From Allomyces arbusculus (lineage: Eukaryota > Blastocladiomycota > Blastocladiomycetes > Blastocladiales > Blastocladiaceae): 64,000 nucleotides of DNA. Each line of letters starts with the position of its first letter. Positions within the stretch are counted from its first letter, which is position 1. Made by a program: the position numbers and the translations under genes. Shown in pieces: positions 21,947 through 34,700 of the stretch. A model generated the notes under the pieces. The model did no database searches. It saw only the letters and a program-made list of their open reading frames with translations, and was not told where the DNA came from. Location of the stretch: contig JADHYV010000025.1 of assembly GCA_027604705.1 (NCBI GenBank), positions 1 to 64,000 of the forward strand. The letters run 5' to 3'.

Positions 21947-24900
21947 ATGGCGAGCTCGTTCGAGTCGACGATCCTGACCAGCGGGTCGGGCGACGACCTG
22001 CTCGCGCTCGTGTTCCCGCCGACCGTGCACCGCGTGAGCCTGCCCTCATTCGCGCCGCCGCCGCAGCTTGCCATGGTCCATGCATCGCGGTCTCAATCGT
22101 CGCTCGGCGAGCTGCTTACACGACCCCCCAACGCGCCCGTGCCGCCCGCACCGCCTGGCGGCGAGTCGTCGGCGGGGTCAGCGCCCGACTTGTCGCTGCC
22201 GCCTCTCGCAAGCAGTACGCCCGGCGGCAGTACCGACGCGCTTGCGGGCCCGCCGGCGCACCTGATGGCGTCGATGGGTTGCCTCCAGCGCGACTGCAAC
22301 GAGCCGCTGTATCTCGAGACCGCATGCCGCGTGCTCGTGCCGGTGCCGACACCCGGCGCGTCGGCGAGTACGCCGAACACCACGAGCCCGCCGAGTGCGA
22401 GTCCCGGCCATCGGGTGGGTACCACCCCATTGCCTCACGCCGGCCTGGCGAATGCTGATCACGAACGCGTATCGCAGCTGTCGGGCCATCTCGATTCGGA
22501 CACGAAGCCGTCGCCGCGACCCATTTCCCCGGCGGTTTCGTTTATCGTGCACACGATGGAGTTTCCGGCCACCTTGGAAATCAATGACACGACGTTTTTT
22601 ATTCGTGGGGATGGGTTTCCGGAGCAAGTACGGTTCTACCAATTGGAAGTACTAAACGTCCTCCGATCCCGGTCTGACAAATGGTGTGTTAGACGTACCA
22701 ACTGCCCGCGGCGCGCGTCTCGCTCGAGTCGGAGCCGCGCGTCGAGATCCACGAAATGAACCCACCGTACCGCGTCTTATTCGAGTCAGCCAGCGGGTCG
22801 ACGACGATCTTGCTCGATTCGCTCGTGCTGTTTGTCGATGCGATTCGGAAAATCAACCGCAAGGTACGGCGCGCCGGGGGTTTCGGTTCGAGGCAGTGAT
22901 AAGTATGCCCATCACTGACCTCGGGTCTGCCTGTAGTTGCGCATCAGAAAGAGGATACGCGAGGACGCGGCCGCAGTCAAGATTCAGCGCGCCTGGCGGA
23001 CACATGTGTCCGTGCCCCCACTCTTTCATCGCTGATCACCTCAAACCCCCCAACTCACCCTCCCCTCCTCTCTCCTCTAGCGCCTGCACCCGATACCTCC
23101 GCCACCGGCGCGCCGCCCTTCGGCTACAATCCTGGTACCGGCGGCACCGCCTGCGGCACGCGCTTCTCGCGCACGTCGCGCACCTACAGCGCGCCCTGTC
23201 GCGTCGGGACCAGCGCGCGCGCATCATCAACGAAATGGTCACAACCGAAGAATCGTATATCCAGAACCTCGACGTGCTCGTGCGCGTGTGCCTGCGCCCA
23301 CTGCGCAGTCTGTTCCGCAGTATGCCGGGCGTGCCGATCACCGCGCACCACATTGACGTGATTTTCGGTAACGTCGAGGCGATTCTCGACCGGCATACCG
23401 AGTTTTACGAGGCGCTGGTTGCGGTCACCGGGTTGCCGACGGTGTTTAGTCCCGTTGATGGGGGAGCGCCGGTGGGGGCGGGAAGGTCGTGGTCGCCGAC
23501 GGGGCATATCAAGGACCAAGTGGCCGCGTCGTCGTCGAGTACGGCGCCGGTGGAAGGCGATAGTGGTGTGCAGAAGTCGGCGACACTAGCGGTCGAGACG
23601 ATCACGGTCAAGAAGACGCTCGGGCAAGTGTTTTGCGACATGGCGACGTGGCTCGACGTGTATATCCCGTACTGCAACAATTATAACGACAGCAAGCAGG
23701 AGCTCGACCGGTGCCTGAAAGTGCGCGAGTTTGCTGGGTATCTCGAGGTACGTATTCTTTCCCTGATTGGTTCGGCCTGGGTGTGAGTGCTGACGGGCGA
23801 GTTGGGTGTGCAGAGTGTCAAGTCGCTCAAGATTTCGCAAAAGAACGATCTCGCCTCGTTCTTAATTCTTCCCGTACAACGGTACGTCCATCCGCGTTGC
23901 GACACTCGTTCGACCACGATCTCACTCCATTCCGCCCGCACTTCCCACAGTGTTCCACGGTACGAGCTCCTCCTCAAGACGCTCATCCGCAACACCGAAC
24001 CCGACGACCCGGAACTGCGTGCGCTCGAGCGCGCGCTCGACCGCATCCACCACGCCGCGCAAGTCATCAACCGCGCGAAAATGTACAACGAGGCGCGACC
24101 GCACTTGCACGAAATCGTCAAGGGCATGCGCAAAGTCGCCTTGACTACGGGCACCGGCCCACTCGCGGCGCTTGGCGACGCCACGTCCGAGCTCGCGGCC
24201 TTGCTCAACTCGTCCGACTCGAAGGGCCAGTTCTTGGGCGAGGGCCCGGCATGGTACTCGACGTCGCGGTCGGCGAAAGCGATTGCCGTCTACCTGTACC
24301 TGTTTGTCGGGCAGCTGATTGTCACGGTGCCGAAAGGCGGGTTGCTGCGTGGGCGGAGCGATAACGGCGCCGGTGCGGTTGGCGGCGCCGGTGGAGGACC
24401 GGCGAGTAGCGGCGCGGCTGTGGCATCGACGGCTGCAGGCCTCGCTAAGAACAGCAAGCTGAAATTCCTCGCGTGGATCCCGCTCGTGCACGCGCAAGTG
24501 TTTGACAGCGACGCGGCCCCACCGACCGTCGCGTCCCCGTCGAGCGGGCCGTCCGGGACCACGCAAGGATTCTCGTTCCTCGACCCGGACAACACCCGGC
24601 TCCGCACGGCCTCCGAATCGTCAGCATCCACGACGCACTCGCCGCACCTCGGCACGAGCTTACCTGGCCGGTCGGCTGACCCGAGCCCCGAGCGCTCGCC
24701 CTCGCCCGCGCGCCGGGAGCACGCGTTTGTGATTGTCGAATCCGTCGCGGCAGACCCGGCCGAGGCGCTATTGGACGCGGCGCCAATGTGCCACAAGTTC
24801 ACGGTCGATTCGAGGGACGCGAAAATGAAGTGGGTCGACCAGGTGTCCGAGGCCGGGATGATGGCGATGCTGCAACCGAGATCCTCGGAACTGTCGCCAG

Positions 24901-25874
24901 ACTTCGACAAATTGCATGGGTCCGGGTCACGGCCCGCGAGTCCAACGGACCGCACGGACCGGTGGTGGCGAATGACGCCGCCGCGCGCCGGGAACCCTAC
25001 CGCCGCCGGGACCACAGCGGCACCGGCGCACGCGGGCGGGCTGGGCGACGACGACCAGGCGCGGACGTGGCTGTGGCGCACGGCGACGACCGCGGGTAAC
25101 GCGTCGGGCCCAACACGCAAACCGTCAAGCACGGGTTCCGCGCGGGAGTCGTCGCGCACTGGCAGCCCCAGGGGCACACTGAAGCGTCACTCGTCGCAGA
25201 ACTCGGCCACCAAAATGGGCCGGTCGCTGGGGGACCTGTTCAGTTCCGCGGCGCACGTGTCGTCGTCCCCGATCGCTTCGACCGACGACGCCATGGCCCC
25301 ATCGCCGCCCGACGCGTCTTTCCGCGCACGCAGTTCCAGTAACGCCTCGTCGACCCCCGCGTCGGTCGTCGATTCGAATTTGTTCCGGCGCGCATCGGGC
25401 CGGTCGCCCCCCAAGGCATCGGCGCTCGCGGCGACCGCCGAGGAGGATTCGCAATTGCCGGTGCCAGTGCCATGCGCGCTCAAAGAGCGCGCGCAGAGTA
25501 CGACTGTATTGGTGAATTCGCTCGAGTCGGCGCACCCCGCGCGGCACGCCGCGGCGGTCGCCCCGTCGAACGAGTCACTCGCGTCGTCCACGGCGTCTGG
25601 GAATTTGACGATTGCACGCAAGTCGGGCGGGAGCGGGTGGCGGCTGGGCGGGAGTAGCAGCAAGAGTACGGGCGGCGGAGGGAGTTTAGGCGCGGTGGGA
25701 GGCGTGGCGACGACCAAGCAGCGCAGTCTGGGCAACTTAATGGCGTTCCTCTCGGGGGGAGGAGATCGGGATAAGGACAAGGACAAGGAAAAGGGCGGCG
25801 GTGGGGGTGGGGGTGGGAGCGTATCGGGGTCCCGGCCAGCGTCCGAGGATTCGGTGCGGGGGCCGAGTCCGTAA
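21947..25874 (+). CDS. IQ-motif Dbl-homology RhoGEF
   Basis: Exons 21947-22627, 22693-22863, 22937-23007, 23081-23747, 23814-23881 and 23951-25874; 1193 aa, phases consistent. After a low-complexity N-terminus there is a small folded region (about 180-285), then two IQ-like helices: AAVKIQRAWR, and RAALRLQSWYRR just downstream. The DH domain begins at IINEMVTTEESYIQNL; its signature helix LILPVQRVPRYELLL is assembled exactly across intron 5. Downstream segments such as LIVTVPKGGLL and CHKFTVDSRDAKMKWVDQV suggest a PH-like domain with a large disordered insert. The C-terminal ~380 residues are Ser/Ala/Gly-rich. DH proteins load Rho/Cdc42 GTPases; the IQ helices suggest calmodulin control. ATG 21947 is the first Met with protein-like context. 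Confidence 0.88.
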
Positions 25875-26220
25875 TCAGCAAGCAAGGGACTGAGCGCAGC
25901 GGTGGTGGAGAGTGGGAGGTACTTGGTGGAGAAGGGGGGACTCGAGGGCCGCGTCGTGGGTATTGCATAGACTCGGGCGAAATAGGATTATGTGCTTGGC
26001 AAGCGGGCAGGAAACGAAGGCAACAGTTGTCGAAAAGTTGTCAAAACCAAGGAGCCCACACTCCCCTCTATTTCATTTCAACAAGGCAGCACCAAAAAAA
26101 GGATTTCAATCCAAAAACACGAAACCGTGGGCATCGCAGAGCCCAAGGGACCTGCACTTGTGCCGTGCCCGTCCCCAGGGATGCGTCTTGCACTCACTCC
26201 ACACCACCTCGAGGCCCAAC
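25875..26220. other. Short convergent intergenic region
   Basis: About 345 bp between the stops of the GEF and glycerol kinase genes. It presumably contains both 3' UTRs. No other feature seen. Confidence 0.6.
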
Positions 26221-28251
26221 TTAGGCCTCCACAATCACCTCATCGTCGGCCGCAGCCGCATCGTCCTCGTCGATCCACTCGAGCGTGCGCTGCACGGCCT
26301 TCTTCCACTTGCGGTACCGGCGGTCGCGCGACATCTGCGACTCCTTGCTCTCAAACACGTCGGCGCCATCGGCATTCACCGCCTCGAGCTGCGCGACCGT
26401 GATCGCCTCAGTCGCGAGACCGGCCGCAATCGCGGCACCGAGCGCGGTCGTCTCGCGCATAGCGGGACGACGCACGGGGATCCCGGCCAAGTCGGCCTGC
26501 AACTGCATGGCCAAGTCCGAGTTGGTCATGCCGCCATCGACCTTGAGCACGGTGAGCGGCGCGCCCGAGTCCGAGTTCATGGCGTTGAGCAAGTCGAGCG
26601 TCTGGAACCCGACGCATTCAAGCACCGCGCGGCAAATATGGCGGCGGTCCGAGTACGAGGTCAGCCCGACAATTACGCCGCGCGCGTCGTCACGCCAGTA
26701 AGGTGCAAACAGGCCCGAGAAGGCCGGGACAAAGTAGACGCCGCCCGTGTGCTCGACCTGCGCGGCGTACGTGTTCACGTCGGCCGTGTCCTTGATCAGA
26801 TGCAGGTTATCGCGCAGGAACTTGACCGACGCGCCGCCCACCGCGACGGAACCCTCGAGCGCGTAGGTCGGTTCGCCGAGCGCCGGGATGTCGTACCCCG
26901 CGGTGGTGAGCAGGCCGTTGCGCGAGGCGACGGGCGTCGTGCCCGTGTTGTACATGAGGAAGCACCCGGTCCCGTACGTGTTCTTGGCCTCGCCGACCTT
27001 GAAACACATTTGGCCAACGAGCGCGGCCTGCTGGTCGCCAAGGCAGCCTGAGACGGGAATACCGGCAAGCGGGCCCGTCGTGACCTTGCCGTAGACGTGC
27101 GACGACGGCAGAACCTCCGGCAGCGTCTTGGCGTCGATCTCGTAGAACTCGAGCAATTCCGGAGCCCACGCGCGCGTCTTCAGGTCGAGCAAGTTGGTGC
27201 GCGACGCGTTCGTGAAATCCGTGACGTGCACGCCACCCTCCTTGCCGCCCGTCAGGTTGTAGATCAACCACGAGTCGATTGTGCCGAATCGCAGCGTGCC
27301 CTTGGCATTGGCCTGCTTGACGGCGTCCGAGTTTTCGAGCAACCACCGCATCTTGGCCGCCGAGAAGTAGGTCGAGATTTGCAGGCCCGTCGAGGGCTGG
27401 AAGTGCTCCTTGGTCTTGGACGGCGTCTTGGCAATCAAGCGGTCAACAATCGCCTGCGTGCGCGTGTCGTGCCAGACGAGCGCGTGATGCAGCGGCTCGC
27501 CCGTCTCAGCGTCCCAGGCAACGGTCGTCTCGCGCTGGTTCGTGATACCGATCGCCTTGATCATGGCCGGGTCCAGACCGTCGGCCTTCATTTGCTCGAC
27601 CGTCTTCTCGACGCACTCGAGCACCGTCGACAGGATCTGCTTCGGGTCGTGCTCGGTCCAACTAAGCGCGAGATAGTCGAAGTGGTCAGTTATGCGATGC
27701 AGGAGAGCGGGTTTCGATCAAACGGGGGGGCGGGGCAAGGGGCCGACGCGGTCATGCCGCCATGACGTCAGGCACGCATGAGCGGTCCGGTGCTCGGAAG
27801 AGCGCGCGCCGCGCAAGCTCCGACGACCGAATGGAACGTTGCGATGGGTCCACCGCGTCGCTCCCCCGCGTCCCTCCTCGTCATGAGCGAGCGGCACGGC
27901 CGCGAGGGCGGTGGCCGCGTCGACCTCCTCACCCCATCCACAACCAAGTGGCGAGCTTGCGTACCCAGCGTGCGGGTGAATCTGGTCAAACTCCATCTGG
28001 TGCACCGCGACGATCGTGCCCTTGGTATCGAACACAATGAACCGCGACGACGTGGTCCCCTGGTCGATCGCGCCGAGGAACGTGCCGTCGGCGGGCGGCG
28101 TCTTCTTGGGCGCGGCCGCGGCCGCGGCGGTAGCGGGCATGTTGGCGGGCTTGTTATCGATACGGCGCTGCGACGACGAGTTGGAGGCGAACAACTTGCG
28201 CAAGAAACGCGCGAGCGGCGAGCCCTTCTTGGGAGAAGCAGCGTTGGCCAT
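26221..28251 (-). CDS. GUT1: Glycerol kinase
   Basis: Exons (minus): 28251-27965 and 27661-26221; 575 aa. FGGY-family signatures are intact: [16 protein letters not shown] at about 57-72, [35 protein letters not shown], and [14 protein letters not shown] with QADLAGIPV. It phosphorylates glycerol to glycerol-3-phosphate with ATP. Splicing restores [14 protein letters not shown] across a 303-nt intron, four times longer than its neighbours. The first ~55 residues ([16 protein letters not shown] and a basic RFLRKLF stretch, then Ala/Pro) are extra relative to most homologues and may target mitochondria or membranes. The frame is also open upstream to another Met at 28947, so the N-terminus is uncertain. 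Confidence 0.93.
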
Positions 28252-28307
28252 GGCGAAAGACAAGTTTTGAACAGGTGGAAGTGGCGAGGTGCGTGGGTGA
28301 CTTGAAG

Positions 28308-28865
28308 TCACACGGAAGAAGCCAGAGGCAACGGCGGTGAACGAGCGGGGGACGGGTTCGACAGGGACTGGACCGCCTGCACTGGCTGGTCGTCGGACAC
28401 GGGCACGAAGACCAAGAGGAAGAGGAACAAGACAGCCGCAACGGGCTGTATGCAGTCTAGGAGAGAAGGAGGTGGAGGTGGTGGAGGAGGAGTAGGAGCG
28501 CTGGCGGGCGGCCGCCGTTTTGAACGGTTCGCGGCCCGTTCGGCCAAGACCATTTCGCGCACCACGCCATGGTCCCGCGGCAACGTGGGCATCCGCGTCC
28601 GCGGCGGGTTCATGGCGTTGGTGGGCGACGCAAGGGATTTCCGAGGGGACTCGGTCGGGCCGGCCCGGATGGGGATGGGCGAGCCAATGGTCGGGCTTGT
28701 CACCCCCGGGCGAGACGAGACAAGTGGCGCTGGCGCCGCGAGCGACGATGCCGGTGGTGGCGGCGACGACGGGCGCAAGGGGACCGGCAGGCGCACCACG
28801 GGGCCGGAGGTGGACGTGAAGAGCTGGTGTTGTGGGCGCGGATGTGGCGGCGGCCAAGGGCGCAC
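28308..28865 (-). CDS. Hypothetical ORF with one membrane segment (weak)
   Basis: An open frame upstream of glycerol kinase in a different frame. It has a Ser/Pro-rich N-terminus, a charged stretch ([18 protein letters not shown]), a proline run, then a hydrophobic segment ([16 protein letters not shown]). The hydrophobic helix and charge pattern look less random than other shadows. However, the glycerol-kinase frame is also open through here and could encode an N-terminal extension. No family recognised; at most one of the two readings is likely to be real. Confidence 0.25.
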   Translation of the reverse strand: MRPWPPPHPRPQHQLFTSTSGPVVRLPVPLRPSSPPPPASSLAAPAPLVSSRPGVTSPTIGSPIPIRAGPTESPRKSLASPTNAMNPPRTRMPTLPRDHGVVREMVLAERAANRSKRRPPASAPTPPPPPPPPSLLDCIQPVAAVLFLFLLVFVPVSDDQPVQAVQSLSNPSPARSPPLPLASSV

Positions 28866-29791
28866 AGCAACGGCGTGGCCACAGTTGCGCAGCCTTCGCC
28901 ACGCGGGTCACAAGCGCAAACGCCGAGGGTCGTGCGACGGCGGGCATGGCGTGGAGACGCGTTTGATGTGCGGGGGATAAATAAATGAGGAGGGGGTCAA
29001 CGATCAGACAGAGAGAGAGGTTAAACTTGGGAGCGAGATCAGAGCAAAGAGCGAGTGCAGCCAAAACTCCAACGGCCGTGAACCTCCGGCAACACCCGTA
29101 CTCCACCATCTCCCGCGATGATATCCATCATCGAGCCCGCGTGGAGCGCCGCGTCGATGCAGCAGATAGGTGCGGGGCCCCGGACCAGATCACTCCATCG
29201 TATGCGAAAATACATCCACCATTTTGCACAGAAGCTTTTGTGCGCACGGTTGTTTTTATGGCGCCAGATTGTCAATCGTTATCGTTCGAACTCGAACTTG
29301 CGAAGTATGGAGTAAAAATACAGATCAGCGAGCCCAAGGTAATTCTTCTACGAATCTTTGCATCTTCTCGCGACAGAATATCAAAGGCCACGGGGAGTCT
29401 GCGTTTCGGGGCCGCTTGGTGGTGATCCAAGGAGAGAAGATTAGAGCAACGAGACGAGACTTGATATTTTTCGTTGGCATCATGTCGAAGATTATATTTG
29501 GTGTTCCCGACACTAGTGCGACCATGTTGCTTGTTGACATGTTCCTCTCTCGGCTAAAACGCCGACAGCTTGTTGCAGTTTTGTCGTTTTGAACAGCAAC
29601 GGTGACCTCATTTGTGCTCTTGCAATGGCTTCGGTCGGCTTCAGGGGGCGCTCGATGGTTCTCACTTCGCGACAGCTTCTCCTCCAATTCATATTTACAT
29701 TGCATTTGTGGTTTCTCTACTTTCATATCAATACAATGGCGCAATGAAAGCGTCAGACAGTGTGCGGGCCGTATTGGCCATATTTTCTCAT
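28866..29791. other. Intergenic, ~0.9 kb
   Basis: Contains a TATA-like tttattta on the minus strand around 28978-28987, which could serve the glycerol kinase transcript or the upstream ORF. The rest is of lower GC with no recognisable coding content. Confidence 0.45.
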
Positions 29792-30865
29792 TCAGGGCCG
29801 ACCGGACGCATCTGCCGGCCGGGACGCGCTTGTCGAGCTTTTCGGGCTTGGTGGGGCAGGTCCAACCATGGCAGCGGGTCCACTATGCAATGACCGACCG
29901 CCACGATGCCGGCCCAGTCCTGAATGCGTCGTGGCACCGCCAGACGACCGCGCCAGCCGGTGCTGTTCCTGCGCGACGGCCCGCGCAAGCTCAGCAATCA
30001 GCACCTTCTGATCCACGTCGGATGGGAGCACCTGATCCAACCAATCAGTGGAGAGCGGCGGAGTCGTGCCCGACGGGTGATCCACCCACGTTTGCGTCGC
30101 GTGCGCGACCGCGTCTAGGTCGGCAATGGGCTCGCAATGCAGCGGCGGCGACTTGGAGGAGAGCAGCGCAAGCGTTGCGGTGAGGTGCTCAGTCGCAACG
30201 TGGTGCGAGTAGACGCGGAACGCTAGGAATGCGATGCAAGACATTCAGGTGAGACTCCAGCGCCTTTCCGACACGAACCCGCCGGCATGAATCCGCGCAC
30301 CATTGTAGAGCAGCGGCAGGTTCGGTCCCGGCAAAATCCCGGCCGCCACACTCGCGGGCAACCCACACGCCGCGTACTTCCGCCACCGCTGGTGGAAGAC
30401 GAGCCGTTCACGCAGCAACCCCACAAGCTGCCGCTCGGCCGACCGCGACTCGACCCGCGCCGGATGGTAGAGAACGAGCGCGTCCGGGTGGTCCAGGTGC
30501 TTGGCGAGTGTCTCCTCCCACGGCAGTCGCGCAAGGACCGCCGTGCCGCGCGCATGCACCGACTGCTGCCATGCGGGCGCGGTCGCGGCGCCAAGTTGAG
30601 TCCACTGCGTGTGCACGGCCGCGGGCCACTCGTTCACGAGCTTGCGCGTCCACCAGGCGCGGAACCCGTTTTCTTGTGCGTGTTCGGCACGGTGCCGGCC
30701 GTGGCCTGCGCTGTCGTCGCTGGCTGGTGCTGCGATATCGCCTGTGGTCGGGAGCGGGTGCGCACGGCGCGGGGCCAGGACGCTCGACGCGTAGACGGGA
30801 CGGTGCCGCAGCGGGAGCATGACGAGGTGCGCAACGCGCTCGCGGCTGACTGGTGACGGCTTCAT
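29792..30865 (-). CDS. Mitochondrial K+/H+ exchange-related protein (Mit_KHE1-like)
   Basis: Exons (minus): 30865-30301 and 30222-29792, with a 78-nt phase-1 intron; 331 aa. The start MKPSPVSRERVAHLVMLPL, the repeated Trp residues (AWWTRKLVNEWP), the helix ARLPWEETLAKHLDHPD, and the segment LPGPNLPLLYN leading across the intron into AFRVYSHHVATEHL together match the fungal 'mitochondrial K+-H+ exchange-related' family as I recall it. Members are matrix or inner-membrane proteins linked to potassium homeostasis; the biochemical role is unsettled. The tail after about residue 290 is low complexity. An earlier Met exists in frame (MTSVSRP), but the family start fits M30865. Confidence 0.75.
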
Positions 30866-31749
30866 GCTTGTTAAGCGAGGGTGGTGGTCGTTGCTTGCAA
30901 ACAGTAGGAGATCAACAAGAGAGCGGGCTGCGCTGATGCACCCACCAACAGGCCTGCTGACGCTAGTCAAGGTGGACGAGGATGCAATCGCAGCAAGTTG
31001 CAGGAGACGCTGTTGTCGTCAGTGTTGTGGTTGATTTTCTCGTGCAGATGCGCTTTGCCGATGGGTGGGCAGGAGCACACACAGCCAGAATGAGATGAAG
31101 TGCACGTTCTTTCGTTGGGCCTGCCGTTTCGATTGATCGCTCTGGGGGTGGCTGCGCCATGGGCGGCTTCCACGTCGAAGGTCGAACTATCTGTTCTGCA
31201 GGTCTTGCTGCGCTCCCACATCGCATATGTTCATGCATGTCTTCCACAACACAAACGACCCTGGACGAAGATAATTCTGTTGCCGCAATATGTAATTATT
31301 CATGATCTCCTGCTGCTGGGGGCAACAGGGCAAGACTGTGACCGACATGCATGTGTTCGCAAAGGGGAATTGCCGGGCACCACGACCGAAATGGAATACT
31401 TTTACCAAAGGTCAATCCAGTGCCCGCTCTCAATGAACAAAGTCATGCTGTGTTGATTCACCTCCTCTCAAATGAACTAGTGGCGTGAGTCCCCCCTGTT
31501 AGTTAGCTGGCTGCACCCATCAGCGCACATGGTTATTATCCCTGGCAGCAGGAAATGGCGCTGTCTGACCCAACTATCGCACGCGTGCCCTCGACGGAGT
31601 GAGACTGCAGGTTGGGCGAGATAACACTTGAATTTATAATCAAAAGAACGGAAACCTCGTGATGATCACAACTATTCCTCGATGCATGAATACTGTCCAG
31701 CTGCAAACCAACCTCATGCGGCCTGTCGTCCAGCCTCCTCCTCGGCACC
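30866..31749. other. Intergenic, ~0.9 kb
   Basis: Between two minus-strand genes: promoter side of the K+/H+ exchange-related gene and 3' side of DDB1. AT-richer than the genes. No supported feature. Confidence 0.55.
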
Positions 31750-34700
31750 TCAATGCAGCCGCGCCAAATCTAGCACCAGCTTGGTCAAATCCTCAGCGGT
31801 CACGTCTGCGCGCTTCAACTCTGTCCCCAGCGCAACGGCCATATTCGCCTGCACCGCCGGATCGAGCTCGAGGTACCGTTCCACCATATCACCATCCACG
31901 GCGCCGTGCATCGGCACCACCTTGCGCTCATTTGCAAACGCGCGGTACTCGTCATACGAGAACCGGCCGACGGGCACGAGCTGCGACGCCACGAGCCGCT
32001 GCAATTCCAAGAGCAACTCAAACGTAGCCGGGTCCATGACATGCGCAATGATCCCGAGCGTGCCATTCGCCGACGCCGTGATCAGAACCGGAGTCACGGC
32101 TCCGTCCTCGGCCACCGGATGCAAACAGCCGCGGCGGAACCGGTTGATGAATTCGCCGCCGTGCCACTCGGCACAGAGCTCGAGCCGCTTCCGTGCAGCC
32201 GCGTCGTCGGCGTCGTCACCGGCATTGCGCCGCGCGAGGTACACGTTGCAGTTGGCGTCAGCCGCGAGAATGTGGTCGTCGTCGACGGCGGCGATCGCCG
32301 TGACCCAGGACGGCGCCGGGTCCTTGGCGAGGACTTCGAGCGTGCGCGCCGCTTCCGAGTAGACGAGTAGGGTCACGGATTTCATCAGGTCGCCGACGGC
32401 CAGGAAGTCGCCGCGCGACTCAATGTAAAGCGCCGTGATGAACCCGGCGTGGTAGCAGATTGGGTCGAGTTTGGCGCCGGAAGTGAGAGAGGAGGGAAGA
32501 CCAAGTACTTGCACGCGGTTCGCGATCCCGGCGGCGAGCCGGCCACCGGGCATGGCTGCGAGCGAGTAGACGGCGCCCTTGACGGTGGTCGCGACTGCGA
32601 GTTGCAAGACACGCTCGGACGTGATGCGATAGACGAGCACGCGGCCGGCGCTCGGTTCCTCCTCGGTCGGCTTCACAAACGCGGTCCCGACCACGACCAA
32701 TTGCTCGGTGCCGTCAGCGGTCGACAAGATACAAATGGACAAGGGGGTTTCAGTCGGCGCGAGCCGTTCGGTCGAGATGATCTCGAGCGTCGCGTCGTCA
32801 AACAGTTTCAGGAACCCGGCTTCCTCGTGTGTCATTGCGTCCTCGAGCCGCTCCGTGAGCACGGCCAGCGTCGACGACGGCGCGTGGTGCGCGATACGAC
32901 GCGCCATTTCGCCACCGAGCGGGTACGTGGCAATGTGAATATTCTCAATGGGTTCAATGGCACCGACGAGCAGGCCGTCTTCCTTGGCGACCATAAGCAC
33001 TTCGCCGCCAAAGTTGAGATTGAGCAGCGTGCACACATCGGCGGTACTCTGAGGAACGCGAAGCGTTCGTCAGTCCCAAGCATCGGTTTGATTTGAGCGG
33101 GACGAATGGCGCACCTTCAGGTTGACGTTCGAGTAGGTCAGCTTACCGCTCTTGGACGGATACAAAACGACGGGTCGATCACACGACGCAAACACGAGTG
33201 CTTGGCCTTCGCGCACGAATCGCGCGAGCCGCACGGGCTCGGCGCCCAGGACTATCTTGCGCGGGTTCACCATGGCCCCACCCGACTGCATCTCGAATGC
33301 GACCAAACTGCCGTCGCCGTGCCCACACAGCAAGTACGCGCCCGTGTCCCATTCGGCAATCCGAATCGACCGCGCCTCAAACTGGTCGAGCGTGGTGCGC
33401 GCCACTTCGGCAAATGACGGGCGCGCGAGCAGGATTACGTCCCGGTTCCACAGCGCGACCGCGACTAAAGTCCCGTGCACGTCGAGCGCCGAAATGTCGT
33501 CGCCGAGCTGCCGCGGCCGTGGGTTCTGCAGCTTGGCGGCAACCGTCAGCTCGACAATCGACGCCTTGTGCGCGACGACCAGGGCATTACCGGACAGCTC
33601 GGCCGCGACAATCGCCGTCCCGCGCGTATCGGTCCATTCGTCCACTTGCGTCATTGACGCGGCGTCGAACAAGTATACGCCCGTCAGCGTCACCTGCACA
33701 ATCCGGCGCGTGCCGGCCACGGCCGCCAGGAGAACCGTCGGCTCGTGCGTGCGCAGCGGCGTCGACTCGACATGCTCAATCTCGCCGTCGGTGCACGTCA
33801 GCACAATCGTCGCAGCCCCCGTACTCAGCGCGAGCAAATCGTGCGCGGCATGGTCGCCGCGCGCGCACGCAAACACGCGCACGAGACCGGGCACCTGGAT
33901 GAGCACTTGCTCGTTAATTTCGATCCCGTGGCGCACGACGCGTAGCGATCCGTCGCTGAACGCGCCCGAACACGTCACGAGCTGCCCTGCGCCGGGCTGG
34001 CCGGGCGCGTCGAGCACGGCAAAGTCGGTGATAGGACCGAGGTTCGTGTAGGTGCGCTCGACGACGAGCGAATTGCCCGTCGCGTCGGGTTCCTCAGTTA
34101 ACTTGATGAGCGCCGAGTCGCCGACGTGCGAGCCGAGGTAAGCGTACCCGTTGTCGAGGTAGACGAGGGACGTGCATGGTGTCGTCTAGCACGGGTGGGA
34201 AAGCAAAGAGCGTGAGCAAATCATCCGCAAAGTGGGGCCAAAGGGTATGAGCGGGTACGAACTGAGCCTAGCGAGTAGATGCTCATGGACGTCACTTGGT
34301 TTTGCTGCGCGTGCAGGAACAGGACTGCGTACGAGCCCACGACGTTGCCGACTAGAATCCGCGTGCCGTCGGGATCAACGTACGACCAGCTAGACGACGA
34401 TCGTCAGAATAATCCAGTTCCAGTGCGCTAGCATTTGGAAGAACATCCGGCCGGTCACGCACCACTTGATCTTGAACTCCTGCCTTAAGTGCAGCGGTGC
34501 CGGACGCACGGAACCGTCGGCCGAGAAATAAGTCGCGGTGCGGTAATCCAGGACGACAAAACCACCTGATGTTGCAGCGCGAGGTGAGAATCGGAATCAT
34601 TGAACGTAAGGTGAGGAATTGCACGAACCAATTGGCGCCGGAATCGGAATGAGCAAATGCGCCGTGTTTGGCACGTCGACCTCCAATACCGGGTCCGTCA

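Noticed and set aside
27718-29109. 463-codon minus ORF as one protein
   Set aside because: It reads through the glycerol kinase donor into the intron; only its 28251-27965 part is supported as exon.
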